DNA of 64,000 bases from Cecembia calidifontis (lineage in GTDB: Bacteria > Bacteroidota > Bacteroidia > Cytophagales > Cyclobacteriaceae): positions 2,237,001-2,301,000 of the forward strand of contig NZ_SGXG01000001.1 of the NCBI RefSeq assembly GCF_004216715.1, read 5' to 3'. The stretch's first letter is position 1. The number at the start of each line of letters is the position of its first letter. Below, in pieces: positions 17,245 to 24,608 of the stretch. Both the position numbers and the translations under genes were made by a program. The notes beneath the pieces were generated by a model. That model was given only the letters and a program-made list of their open reading frames with translations, was not told the DNA's origin and ran no database searches.

Positions 17245-17538
17245 ATGAACAAGCAAACAAGACGAAAGTTTTCTCCTGAGTTCAAGGCAAAAGTAGCCCT
17301 TGAAGCAATCAAGAATCAGTTTACATTGGCTGAATTGTCCAAGAAGTTCGATGTTAGCCCTGTGATTATATCCAAGTGGAAGGGTGAGTTTTTGGATAAT
17401 ATGTCAGCTGTATTTGAAAAGGAGCATTCAAAGAAAAAGGAAGAAGGCCCTGCCCTTGAGCAGCTCTATGCCCAGATCGGAGAGCTAAAAGTAGAGAATG
17501 ACTTTTTAAAAAAAAGCTGCAAGAAACTGGGGATATGA
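17245..17538 (+). CDS. IS3-family transposase OrfA
   Basis: A 97-residue DNA-binding subunit with an N-terminal helix-turn-helix (RRKFSPEFKAKVALEAI ... FTLAELSKKFDVSPVIISKWK) and a C-terminal leucine-zipper-like coiled coil (EQLYAQIGELKVENDFLKK). An A8G run at 17508-17516 is the expected slippery site for -1 frameshifting into OrfB, which lies in the -1 frame and overlaps by ATGA. The OrfA-OrfB fusion would be the active transposase. Confidence 0.9.
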   Translation: MNKQTRRKFSPEFKAKVALEAIKNQFTLAELSKKFDVSPVIISKWKGEFLDNMSAVFEKEHSKKKEEGPALEQLYAQIGELKVENDFLKKSCKKLGI

Positions 17539-18371
17539 AAGATCGGGCGACATTGATTTGTTCTGATTATAAGGGGCTGTCTATAAGGAGACAGTGTGAA
17601 GTATTGGAGGTTCCCCGAAGCAGTCTATATTACAAACCAAAAGGGGAAAACGAGGTCAATCTGAAACTTATGGGAATCATGGACAGGCATCTTACCGATC
17701 ACCCTACTGAAGGCGTTGTGTCGATGGTCTATCTGTTGACAGGACTGGGCTTCGTTGTCGGCCCAAAGCGCATCAGGAGGCTTTTCAGGCTGATGGGCAG
17801 GGAAACCCTTTACAGGAGGAAGAACCTTACCAAATCCGGTTTGCGTGAATATATCAGGCCTTATCTTCTCAGGAACTTAAAGATTGAAAGACCCAACCAA
17901 GTGTGGGTAACCGATATCACCTACATTCCGATGCAGAAGGGGTTTATGTTCCTGACCGCAGTCATGGATGTTTACAGCAGAAGGATACTGTCATGGGGTA
18001 TATCCAACAGTCAGGACGCCAAATGGTGTAAGCAGGTAATCGAAGAGGCCATCAGAGAATATGGTAAGCCAGAGATAGTCAATTCCGATCAGGGAAGCCA
18101 GTACACATCAGCCTTATGGATCAATTACCTTGAAGGGCTGGATATCAAAGTATCAATGGACGGAAAGGGAAGGGCTTTGGACAATGTATATATTGAAAGG
18201 TTCTGGAAGTCGATCAAGTATGATTACATCTATCTGAACCCAAGCGAGGACGGTTATGACCTGCTCAAAGGTGTCAAAAAGTATATTGAATATTACAACC
18301 AAAAGGTCCATCATACCACCAGGGAGAAGCCCGGGGAAAGGTATTTTGGGGCAACCCAAAAAGCAGCATAA
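17535..18371 (+). CDS. IS3-family transposase OrfB (DDE integrase)
   Basis: A 278-residue catalytic subunit with an HTH_21-like N-terminal region and an rve integrase core. The DDE triad is visible: Asp in VWVTDITYIP, Asp in VNSDQGSQYTS, and Glu in YIERFWKSIKYDYI, then a YNQKVHHTTREKPGERY tail. It is full length, so the element may still be active. Confidence 0.92.
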   Translation: MKDRATLICSDYKGLSIRRQCEVLEVPRSSLYYKPKGENEVNLKLMGIMDRHLTDHPTEGVVSMVYLLTGLGFVVGPKRIRRLFRLMGRETLYRRKNLTKSGLREYIRPYLLRNLKIERPNQVWVTDITYIPMQKGFMFLTAVMDVYSRRILSWGISNSQDAKWCKQVIEEAIREYGKPEIVNSDQGSQYTSALWINYLEGLDIKVSMDGKGRALDNVYIERFWKSIKYDYIYLNPSEDGYDLLKGVKKYIEYYNQKVHHTTREKPGERYFGATQKAA

Positions 18372-18379
18372 AGCAAAAG

Positions 18380-18428
18380 TTAGTTGTCTTATTTCCCAAG
18401 GGTCCCCTTGGGAAATAGGACAACTAAG
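18380..18428. terminator. Long hairpin at the 3' end of the IS3-type element
   Basis: TTAGTTGTCTTATTTCCCAA and its complement CCTTGGGAAATAGGACAACT form a ~22-bp stem with a tiny loop and one mismatch, directly after orfB. It probably ends transcription inside the element or insulates it. Confidence 0.55.
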
Positions 18429-19269
18429 GATATATTAACAAATAAATAAATTAACTTAGCAACTGATACTTTTGGTCCAACAAATGGGGAGTATTATATG
18501 CTGTGCCATTTTTTCTGGCAGTTCCCGTTCGCTGATCACGGTGTAAGCCAGGTTGTCCTTATGCCTTATGACAAAGAATACCCCTTTGCTGTCCCAAATA
18601 TTTAGCATCGGAAAGTCATTGTAGTACCTGTCTGCGACGATAACAGAACCTTTTTCCAAAGGTATATTGTAAGCACCTTTATTATCCGCTACGCTTCCTT
18701 CTGTAATGTTCACATAAGCAGGAAGTTTACCATCATAATCTAACAGGGTATGCATCTTAACAGCGCCCTTTTTAGTGCGGAATGTGGCCCAGTCGAAGAC
18801 AGAAAGGCAAAGGCTTATGACTGTTGCATCTAAAAGATATACTGGCACCTTGATTTTAAGTTTGACACGCCTGAGTGATGCCTGCTGTCCTAAACTTCCC
18901 AAAAGAGAATAATAAAGGTCTTTAAAAAGATCAGCATCTCTCCGCTTGTTCTGATAGCTGATACTTGACTTGGAAGGAGCCTTTGAAATCCCAAGATGGT
19001 TTAGGTTCCCCGTAGCTGAACGAAGACCATTGGATATATCTCTTACCGATGTGCTTTTTGCAAAATGACAGAAAAGCATTGATACTAGATGTGTCCAGCT
19101 ATCAAAACCTTTACAACCTTTATCTGTCTGCTTATCTTGAACCAGTTTTTTGAAAGTTGAACGGTCAATCTTTTTAATAATCTGTGAAAACAATGTAATA
19201 TTACACATGAGAGGTCTTTGTTTTTGGTGCAAACCCAAAATACACATTTTGGGCAAAAATTCAGACCTC

Positions 19270-19893
19270 TCATTTTTTATTTAGGACGCTATTGATTTCA
19301 GGATATTTAGTGTTGAAGGCTACTTTACCATCATCCAAGTTTAAAGATTGGCTTACATAACCTTTCCAGAATTCTGAAGGATTAAGGTTTGGCGAAGCTG
19401 GCAAGTAAACTCTATTGCCATCAATAAGCACTTCTTCTCCATATGGATTCAGAAGAATCCCATCAATATTATTATCAAAAGCCCACTGATATTTTTTCAG
19501 TATTTCACCTTTGAAATTTAGGTGCCACATAGTATATGTGTATCCATAATAGACGTAAATGGAATCCAAGTTTTTAATAAAAAATCCATTGAAACTGGTT
19601 ATTCCATTTGGGCCATCTCTTTCCAATGGAATTTCAAAATCCAGTTTTTCTTGCTCAAGGTCAAAAAACAAAAGTGTAAATCTGGATTTATCTCCATGTA
19701 CATAATATTCTGTCTCTTTGTTAAGAAAAACCTGTTGCATACCCCTGCTTGACCTTGAAGTTGAGGAGTATATTTCAATTCTTACTTTTTCGAGTTCATA
19801 GGTTATAGATAAATCCTCGTCTTTTTTAACATTACAGCCCCAAAAAAGTAAGATGCAACAGAATGTCCCAAAAATATTGTTGAAGTTGATCAT
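19270..19893 (-). CDS. Lipoprotein, possibly DUF4221/propeller-type, 3' end altered by IS
   Basis: A 207-residue lipoprotein: hydrophobic N-terminus and lipobox LFWGC with Cys20. The body has beta-rich, Tyr/Trp-containing segments (YVYYGYTYTMWHLNFKGEI, NPYGEEVLIDGNRVYLP) reminiscent of Bacteroidota DUF4221 or six-bladed-propeller lipoproteins. The assignment leans on context, since it follows a small exported-peptide gene as the gene at 21837 does. The last five codons (VLNKK) and the stop come from the IS4-type element. Removing the element gives INS-IEH-stop, so the loss is only three residues unless the ancestor was already shortened; family members are usually longer, so a truncation is possible. 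Confidence 0.55.
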   Translation of the reverse strand: MINFNNIFGTFCCILLFWGCNVKKDEDLSITYELEKVRIEIYSSTSRSSRGMQQVFLNKETEYYVHGDKSRFTLLFFDLEQEKLDFEIPLERDGPNGITSFNGFFIKNLDSIYVYYGYTYTMWHLNFKGEILKKYQWAFDNNIDGILLNPYGEEVLIDGNRVYLPASPNLNPSEFWKGYVSQSLNLDDGKVAFNTKYPEINSVLNKK

Positions 19894-19907
19894 TTCTTAT
19901 TTGTTTA

Positions 19908-19929
19908 AAAGGCCGGGTTACCGGCCTTT
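19908..19929 (-). terminator. Hairpin between peptide gene and lipoprotein gene
   Basis: On the minus strand, AAAGGCCGG-TAAC-CCGGCCTTT followed by TTAAACAAATA. It lies 6 bp after the peptide stop and before the lipoprotein start. It probably attenuates transcription so that the peptide is made in excess. The same arrangement occurs at 22879-22912. Confidence 0.65.
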
Positions 19930-20117
19930 ATTCAGTCACTGTTGCGGCGTAACCACAACTGTTGGCAAACAATCTCCATAAGTACCCATACAATAAGGAT
20001 CACCACCATTCCAGTGAAAAACTCTTAGGAGCGGGCTACCGATTTGTGCCTCTAACATTTTTTCTTTTCCGCCGAAAATTATTCCGGCAAAAAACAATGA
20101 GAAAATGAAAGCCATGT

Positions 20118-21128
20118 TCAAGTCATAAATGCAACGCCTAATTTTTTCATTAGACATTCGATAGGACTAAGATAATTAAACTTTCTTATTGGCCTGTTAT
20201 TGATTTTGGTTTCTATATTTTGGATCTGTTCCCGAGAGATTTGATTGAGGTCAGTACCCTTTGGCAGGAAAGCCCTGATAAGTCCGATTCTGTTTTCCAC
20301 TGTTCCTTTATCCTGTGAAGTGTATGGTCTTGTAAAGAATGTTGGGATATTGAATTTATCTCTGATTTTATAATGGTTTGCGAATGCCATATCATTATCG
20401 AAAGTGATTGATTTGAAGAACGAAGCACCAATTCTCTGTATTCTCTTTGCTATTTTCTGTTCAATGATATCTGCATTTTTACCATCAAGTTTCTCTATGG
20501 TAGTAACCAAGGTTGCCCTGTCCACCAGTACCAAAAGAGCTGATTTGTGGTTTTTCCCCATCATAAGGTCTACTTCAATATCTCCTATCCTTTGTCTTTT
20601 TTCAACTACAGGAGGCCTTTGGTCAATTGGAACTCTCTCCCTGATAATTCCTCTGGTATGCCTGTAATTACCTCTCTTACGCTTTCTTTTACCATGCCGG
20701 AGATTCTTGTAAAGCTCCCTGTCCCTTCGGTATCTCCAATGGCTACTTTTTTTGGCAGTAAATATCCAGTTGTAGAGTGTCTCATGACAAACCCCTTCTT
20801 TACCTTGTTTCTTCCAGGTGACCGATATTAGCTCTGGGCTCAATTTGTCAACAACAAGGAATTTGCGGGCCTCTTCTTTAAGGGACTCGGTAAATTTGAT
20901 TCGCTTTCTCTTGAGTCTATGTCTTTCGTCTGTACGGTTCTGGGCAACTGCAGCCTTATATTCACCGCTATAACGGCCCCTCTTGCCGGTATTTCTTTGA
21001 AGTTCTCTGGATACAGTACTTTTGTTGACACCGATAATCGCAGCGATTTTGGTCTGGGAAGTTCCGTTTCTAAATAAAGCCTCTATTTGGTACCTTTGTT
21101 CCTGGCTGAGATGTTTAAATTTATTCAT
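20118..21128 (-). CDS. IS30-family transposase
   Basis: A 336-residue transposase. The N-terminal helix-turn-helix (QTKIAAIIGVNKSTVSRELQ) is typical of IS30. The DDE core shows Asp in IGDIEVDLMMGKNHKSALL, Asp in TFDNDMAFANH, and Glu in DKGTVENRIGLIRAFLPKGT. It is full length and its stop overlaps the inverted repeat. A perfect 28-bp palindrome lies 29 bp upstream of the start and could be an operator. Confidence 0.93.
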   Translation of the reverse strand: MNKFKHLSQEQRYQIEALFRNGTSQTKIAAIIGVNKSTVSRELQRNTGKRGRYSGEYKAAVAQNRTDERHRLKRKRIKFTESLKEEARKFLVVDKLSPELISVTWKKQGKEGVCHETLYNWIFTAKKSSHWRYRRDRELYKNLRHGKRKRKRGNYRHTRGIIRERVPIDQRPPVVEKRQRIGDIEVDLMMGKNHKSALLVLVDRATLVTTIEKLDGKNADIIEQKIAKRIQRIGASFFKSITFDNDMAFANHYKIRDKFNIPTFFTRPYTSQDKGTVENRIGLIRAFLPKGTDLNQISREQIQNIETKINNRPIRKFNYLSPIECLMKKLGVAFMT

Positions 21129-21156
21129 GACAACACTAAATTAATATTTTCAGCCT

Positions 21157-21184
21157 AAGGGAAGGAACCTAGGTTCCTTCCCTT
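21157..21184. promoter_or_regulatory. Perfect 28-bp palindrome before IS30 transposase
   Basis: AAGGGAAGGAACCT followed by its exact complement, inside the IS30 element, 29 bp upstream of the transposase start. Possible self-regulatory or terminator-like structure. Confidence 0.5.
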
Positions 21185-21317
21185 AAACCCTTAGTGTTGC
21201 ATTTATGACTTGAATATAGGAAAATCAATCTTTTTTTCATAATTTTTGAATTTATAACCTCATGGCAATATGCGGGCTGAGGACAATCCCATTAAACCTT
21301 TTTGAAATTAAAAACTA

Positions 21318-21333
21318 ATATATATATATATAT
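21318..21333. repeat. (AT)8 dinucleotide repeat upstream of the split peptide gene
   Basis: Eight AT units about 78 bp before the ancestral peptide start at 21240 (minus strand). On the minus strand it lies between TTTG and TAGTTTTT, with a 24-nt gap. A slippage-controlled promoter spacer is possible but unproven. Confidence 0.5.
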
Positions 21334-21417
21334 CTAATTGTCAAATATTTCCATAAAAAAAATTCCAAAAAAAAACTGTAAATTAAACATATGCGAAACC
21401 ATAAAAGTCGGAATGCA

Positions 21418-21633
21418 TCAATTCACCAACATCCCTGCCCCCAATGCCGTCCCCAAGGCAAATTCCGTGGTCTCGATCGTTACTCTATGCAATTTTTCCC
21501 TTAGCATCTCCACAAAAATGGGATTGGCGTTGAAGCCACCGTCGATATAGAGTTTTTTGACTGAAGTGCTGCCATTCAGGACCAGAGAGAGGGAAGAGAA
21601 ATGTAGGTAAGTGAGTTCGTGGGAGATGTTGTC
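21418..21633 (-). pseudogene. Second relic of a sugar kinase 3' end
   Basis: Minus strand, about 71 codons: a region like ISHELTYLHFSSLSLVL, KKLYIDGGFNANPIFVEML, ETTEFALGTALGAGMLVN and a stop. It corresponds to the C-terminal ATPase-fold part of FGGY kinases. The shared sequence with the relic at 12023 suggests a common source distinct from the intact kinase at 23288. The remaining bases of 21241-21836 hold no gene I can support. Confidence 0.75.
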
Positions 21634-21836
21634 CTAATGTCCTAATGTCTTAAACTATATCTCGCTCCAATTTCAGCGGAGAATTGGCCAATCGCTTCAA
21701 TTCTATTATCAATATGAGTGGCACTTCAATGCAATTAAGATCCATCGATTTTCGGAACGAGGGACAGGGTGTGTTGATTCAGAAGATTAGGGTTGCAAAA
21801 CCTGCCTAGTTTCCAACTACCTGATAAGGAAATGAG

Positions 21837-22844
21837 TTATGTTTCAGGTAAATCGAAAACATAAATATACCGAGTTACAAGTCCCTGAACATATAGTTTT
21901 TTGTCTATTGCATCAACATGAAAATATTTTGGATTGAAATGGTCATCCTCAGTTCCCGTTTGAAATTTATAGATGGCCTCCAACTCACAATCCCTTTCAC
22001 TTAACCGGATTACAAGAAGATTTCTTGCCTTCCCCCTGTCTAGTCCAATCCGGTCAGTAAAGGAAACATAAAGTTTCCCTTCTTTATATTGGGCATCGGT
22101 AATGATCGTTGGGATTGTATTTCTTGAGGCTTCTCCTACATTTACTTCCAAAGAATCTAATGCCCTTTTGATGGGTTCATATTTACTGAGATCAAATCGG
22201 TTGATACTTTCTCCTTTATGATCCAATAATTCTACATATGGTAAACTTGCACCAATTAATATCAGGTTTCCATTTTCGTCCAGTTGTAAATACTTCATTT
22301 GCCTGTTTGGCCCTTGCCTTTCTGGGAAAGTTGTCCCAAACCTTTTAATTACTTCTCCAATGCGGTTAACTTTTATCACATTTTCATTATTGCCAGCATT
22401 GAAAACTGTAAAAAGTGCATGTTCCTCTTGGGTCACATCAAATCTGAATCTTTGAACAGGTTCAGGAATTTTTAAGGAAGAAATAAAATCTCCGGAAGTT
22501 TTCTCGAATTGTTTGAGGCTTTGGTTACCATGATCCAGAACAAATAGTTTTTCCTTAAAGGCTTTAACCTGTTCTGGGAAATAAAGGTCGCTAGGTCCGT
22601 TCCCTTCTTCATTCCTTATCCACAGGAGATTGAAGTTTTTGTCAGTAGCTGCAATAAAAGCTGGATTTTGGTTGAGTATGTAAATTCTATCTTCATCAGT
22701 AAAAAGCGAAACATTGGTAAAAAAGATGCTATCAAGCTTGGTAATGGTCTTGGTTGGTTTCAGTAGAATCGGGCTAGAGTGAGTAACTTCTTTGCTCGAG
22801 CAACCTATGAAAAGGACAGCGATAAGTAAAGCTAAATATTTCAT
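21837..22844 (-). CDS. Six-bladed beta-propeller lipoprotein (BF3164-like)
   Basis: A 335-residue lipoprotein when started at 22844: MKYLALLIAVLFIGCSS, lipobox FIGC with Cys15. The frame is open 33 bp further upstream, but only this start gives the signal. The mature protein has repeated beta-blade patterns (YVELLDHKGESINRFDLS, KLYVQGLVTRYIYVFDLPE) typical of TolB-like/BF3164 propeller lipoproteins of Bacteroidota. The role of this family is unknown. It lies 96 bp downstream of a small Cys-rich exported peptide gene, with a terminator-like hairpin between; such pairs recur in Bacteroidota. Confidence 0.75.
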   Translation of the reverse strand: MKYLALLIAVLFIGCSSKEVTHSSPILLKPTKTITKLDSIFFTNVSLFTDEDRIYILNQNPAFIAATDKNFNLLWIRNEEGNGPSDLYFPEQVKAFKEKLFVLDHGNQSLKQFEKTSGDFISSLKIPEPVQRFRFDVTQEEHALFTVFNAGNNENVIKVNRIGEVIKRFGTTFPERQGPNRQMKYLQLDENGNLILIGASLPYVELLDHKGESINRFDLSKYEPIKRALDSLEVNVGEASRNTIPTIITDAQYKEGKLYVSFTDRIGLDRGKARNLLVIRLSERDCELEAIYKFQTGTEDDHFNPKYFHVDAIDKKLYVQGLVTRYIYVFDLPET

Positions 22845-22878
22845 ATTGACTTCGGCATGAAATAGGTTTAAAATCAAA

Positions 22879-22912
22879 ATAGCTTAGAGTCAATAATTTT
22901 ACCCTAAGCTAT
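22879..22912 (-). terminator. Attenuator-like hairpin between peptide and propeller genes
   Basis: Minus strand: ATAGCTTAG, a 16-nt loop, CTAAGCTAT, then TTTTGATTTT. It follows the peptide stop by about 28 bp and precedes the propeller start by about 35 bp. It fits partial termination favouring the peptide. Confidence 0.6.
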
Positions 22913-22940
22913 CTATTCCTCTTAATTCATAAGGATCCAT

Positions 22941-23138
22941 TTACTGTTGAGAGCATTGGCCCCGAGTAAGATTTCCGTTGGTATCATAACATTCTACCCA
23001 GCCAGAACCGCCAACACAAATATGACCGGAACAAGCAACAGCACCACCTCCATCACATTCGGAGGAAATAGAACAAGCATTGGCCTCAACCCCTGAAAGG
23101 AAGAGGATTCCCACAAAGAATAGCATTGCTTTTTTCAT
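22941..23138 (-). CDS. NVEALA-like small exported Cys-rich peptide
   Basis: A 65-residue peptide. Residues 1-~22 are a signal peptide (MKKAMLFFVGILFLSGVEANA); GVEANA resembles the NVEALA motif that names a family of small Bacteroidota exported peptides. The mature part is Gly- and Cys-rich with six cysteines (ACSISSEC, VACSGHIC, WVECYD, GQCSQQ), suggesting disulfides. Family function is unknown; peptide-toxin, signalling or matrix roles are possible. It heads an operon with a propeller lipoprotein. A (CA)9 repeat lies 54 bp upstream of the start. Confidence 0.75.
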   Translation of the reverse strand: MKKAMLFFVGILFLSGVEANACSISSECDGGGAVACSGHICVGGSGWVECYDTNGNLTRGQCSQQ

Positions 23139-23191
23139 ATAAATTTTGCTTTAAAGTGGAACATTAGATTAACAACTTTAAAATAAGTTAC

Positions 23192-23209
23192 CACACACAC
23201 ACACACACA
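23192..23209. repeat. (CA)9 dinucleotide repeat upstream of the peptide gene
   Basis: Nine CA units, 54-71 bp upstream of the peptide start on the minus strand. Read on that strand, a TTG, then (TG)8G as a 17-nt spacer, then TAACTTAT form a loose Bacteroidota promoter with the repeat as spacer. Slippage-based phase variation is an inference. Confidence 0.55.
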
Positions 23210-23287
23210 ATATCCCAGTAAAAAATTTAACAAATTTTAACAATTTAAAGCAGCTATTAAAAATATTTGAAATAGCTGAAAGTTTTT

Positions 23288-24607
23288 TCAACTCACCACC
23301 ATCCCTGCCCCCAGCGCCGTCCCCAATGCAAAGTCCGTAGTTTCAATGCTGATTCCGGGCAGCTTATACCTGAGCATCTCCACAAAAATCGGATTGGCGT
23401 TGAATCCTCCGTCGATATAGAGTTTTTGGGCTTTAGTACCTTTTAGCACAAGTTGGAGGGAGGCTACTTGCAGATCAGTGAGTTCATGGATAAAGCTATA
23501 ATAGGCATCTTCAAAATCTGCAAAACCTTTCCAGTCCGTTTCATTAGCTTGTGAAATTCCAAAGACCTCAGGCTTCAGATATTCAAACCTGAACCGTTTG
23601 TGGGTTTTCGATCTGGCTTTATCGTACCGCTCCTTTTCAAAAGATAATGCTTTGTAGTATCCTTTTTCCAGTTGGAAATGCACATAGAGTTTTTCGATCT
23701 GCACCTTATGCTCTTCTCCTATAAATAGCCTGCTGATTTTGATGGGTCTTCCTTCCCTGCTGAGAAAGTGCAGGCAGTCCTTGCGGAGTTCGTCCAAAGT
23801 CAATGGGGTATCATTAAAGGGATTGATGCTGATGGCCCAAGTACCTGTGGACAAAAGGGCAAATGATTCGGTATTGCTGGTCAGATAAGGCAATAAAGCG
23901 GCGGAGGAATCATGTACTCCCACGCCTATACTCATGCTGTGCTGGTCAAAGGTCTTGGGAAAACTGGTCGTAGTGTCCACCACCTCTGGTAATATTTTGT
24001 CTATCCCTTCGGCTTTGACCCAGTGATGATATTCTCCTTTGGCAAAATCCCATAAGCCTGTATGACAGCCTATGCTCGTATATTCTGATACTGCTTTTCC
24101 CGTAAAAAGAAATGAAAAGTACTGGGGAAGGTGAAGGCTGCGGTGGATTTTCTTAAAGATTTCCGGTTTGGCGTACTTCAACCAGTACAGCTGCAGACCG
24201 GAATTCAACATGCCCAAGGCAGGAGAAGAGGTTTCCTGGCTGAACTTTTCAGCTGGACCGTATTTGGAATAAAACTGTTCTAAAATATTCTCCGGATACT
24301 TTTTCAGGTAATTGTACAGGGGTGCGACCGGATTTCCCATTTGGTCAATATGCACAAAAGAAGCCCCGTAGGTGGTGAAATTGAGTTTGACGATAAGAAA
24401 CTGTGGCAGGTCCAAAGCTTCTTTCAAGGTTTGTCTGACCCATTGGGTCAATGCCTGAATGGATTCACAATCTTCACCGTCTTCATCCTGTATATAATCC
24501 AGGCGATGATACACCTTATAGACTTCCTTCAATTCCTGGTCAAAGAGAAAGAACTTCTTATTGGTCTTTCCAATATCAAATATGGCAGTTACTTTGATGG
24601 GTTCCAT
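23288..24607 (-). CDS. rhaK: Rhamnulokinase-type FGGY carbohydrate kinase
   Basis: A 439-residue kinase expected to phosphorylate L-rhamnulose to L-rhamnulose 1-phosphate in the cytoplasm. Residues 7-15 (AIFDIGKTNKK) are the N-terminal phosphate-binding loop. LLSTGTWAI (near 252-260) and KLYIDGGFNANPIF plus LGTALGAG near the end are the FGGY ATPase-fold motifs. It starts one base after the isomerase stop, so translation is probably coupled. The substrate is inferred from the flanking isomerase and rhamnulose-phosphate-type aldolase; a fuculokinase reading is less likely. Fragments of a related kinase lie at 12023 and 21418. Confidence 0.85.
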   Translation of the reverse strand: MEPIKVTAIFDIGKTNKKFFLFDQELKEVYKVYHRLDYIQDEDGEDCESIQALTQWVRQTLKEALDLPQFLIVKLNFTTYGASFVHIDQMGNPVAPLYNYLKKYPENILEQFYSKYGPAEKFSQETSSPALGMLNSGLQLYWLKYAKPEIFKKIHRSLHLPQYFSFLFTGKAVSEYTSIGCHTGLWDFAKGEYHHWVKAEGIDKILPEVVDTTTSFPKTFDQHSMSIGVGVHDSSAALLPYLTSNTESFALLSTGTWAISINPFNDTPLTLDELRKDCLHFLSREGRPIKISRLFIGEEHKVQIEKLYVHFQLEKGYYKALSFEKERYDKARSKTHKRFRFEYLKPEVFGISQANETDWKGFADFEDAYYSFIHELTDLQVASLQLVLKGTKAQKLYIDGGFNANPIFVEMLRYKLPGISIETTDFALGTALGAGMVVS

Positions 24608-24608
24608 G

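Larger units (their letters stand above)
17183..18497 (+). mobile_element. IS3-family (IS150-like) insertion sequence
   Basis: A 1315-bp element with 12-bp perfect ends ATAATACTCCCC and further imperfect inverted-repeat similarity inward (GAGACCA / TTGGACCA). It is flanked by a 5-bp duplication ATGCT (17178-17182, 18498-18502). It carries the usual overlapping orfA/orfB and is inserted in the opposite orientation inside the IS4-type transposase. Confidence 0.88.
16707..19208 (-). pseudogene. IS4-family transposase, split by an IS3-type insertion
   Basis: The N-terminal part (19208 down to 18503; start MCNITLFSQIIKK) has the DUF4372-like N-terminal region and YLLDATVISLCLSVFDWA, with a catalytic-type Asp, and IVADRYYND with the second. 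The C-terminal part (17177 down to 16707) has YKSRWEIEVFFRDIKQ with the Glu. Removing 17183-18497 and one ATGCT repeat rejoins the frame as PEKMAQH-VLIDQEIELTN, so the gene was intact before the insertion and is broken only by it. Start M19208 is chosen over an upstream frame because it matches the usual family N-terminus. Confidence 0.85.
16649..19287 (-). mobile_element. IS4-type insertion sequence, interrupted by an IS3-type element
   Basis: Terminal inverted repeats GTCCTAAATAA at 16649-16659 and, inverted, at 19277-19287. They are flanked by GCT at 16646-16648 and 19288-19290 (likely target duplication). Without the inner element it is about 1.32 kb. It inserted at the very 3' end of the lipoprotein gene at 19270. 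The transposase is split by the IS3-type element at 17183-18497. Confidence 0.8.
20117..21214 (-). mobile_element. IS30-family insertion sequence
   Basis: About 1.1 kb, with inverted repeats TTCAAGTCATAAATGCAAC at 20117-20135 and, inverted, at 21196-21214. One transposase gene fills it. No clear target duplication is visible. It lies in the signal-sequence codons of a small peptide gene. Confidence 0.85.
19936..21240 (-). pseudogene. Small exported-peptide gene, split by an IS30-type element
   Basis: Minus strand. The 5' piece (21240-21215) encodes MKKRLIFLY and the 3' piece (20116-19936) begins MAFIFSLFFAG. Joined, they read in frame as MKKRLIFLYMAFIFSLFF, a classic signal peptide, giving a 68-residue protein ending CMGTYGDCLPTVVVTPQQ with two Cys. 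The peptide resembles NVEALA-type small exported Bacteroidota peptides in size and setting, though the NVEALA motif itself is not evident. A shortened version starting at 20115 could still be translated, but it would lack the basic start. It precedes a lipoprotein gene, with a hairpin between. Confidence 0.7.

Noticed and set aside
23192..23209. CRISPR-like or microsatellite artefact at the (CA)9 tract
   Set aside because: No repeat-spacer structure; it is a simple dinucleotide tract. Kept only as a possible promoter-spacer repeat. No CRISPR array or cas gene was seen in the window.
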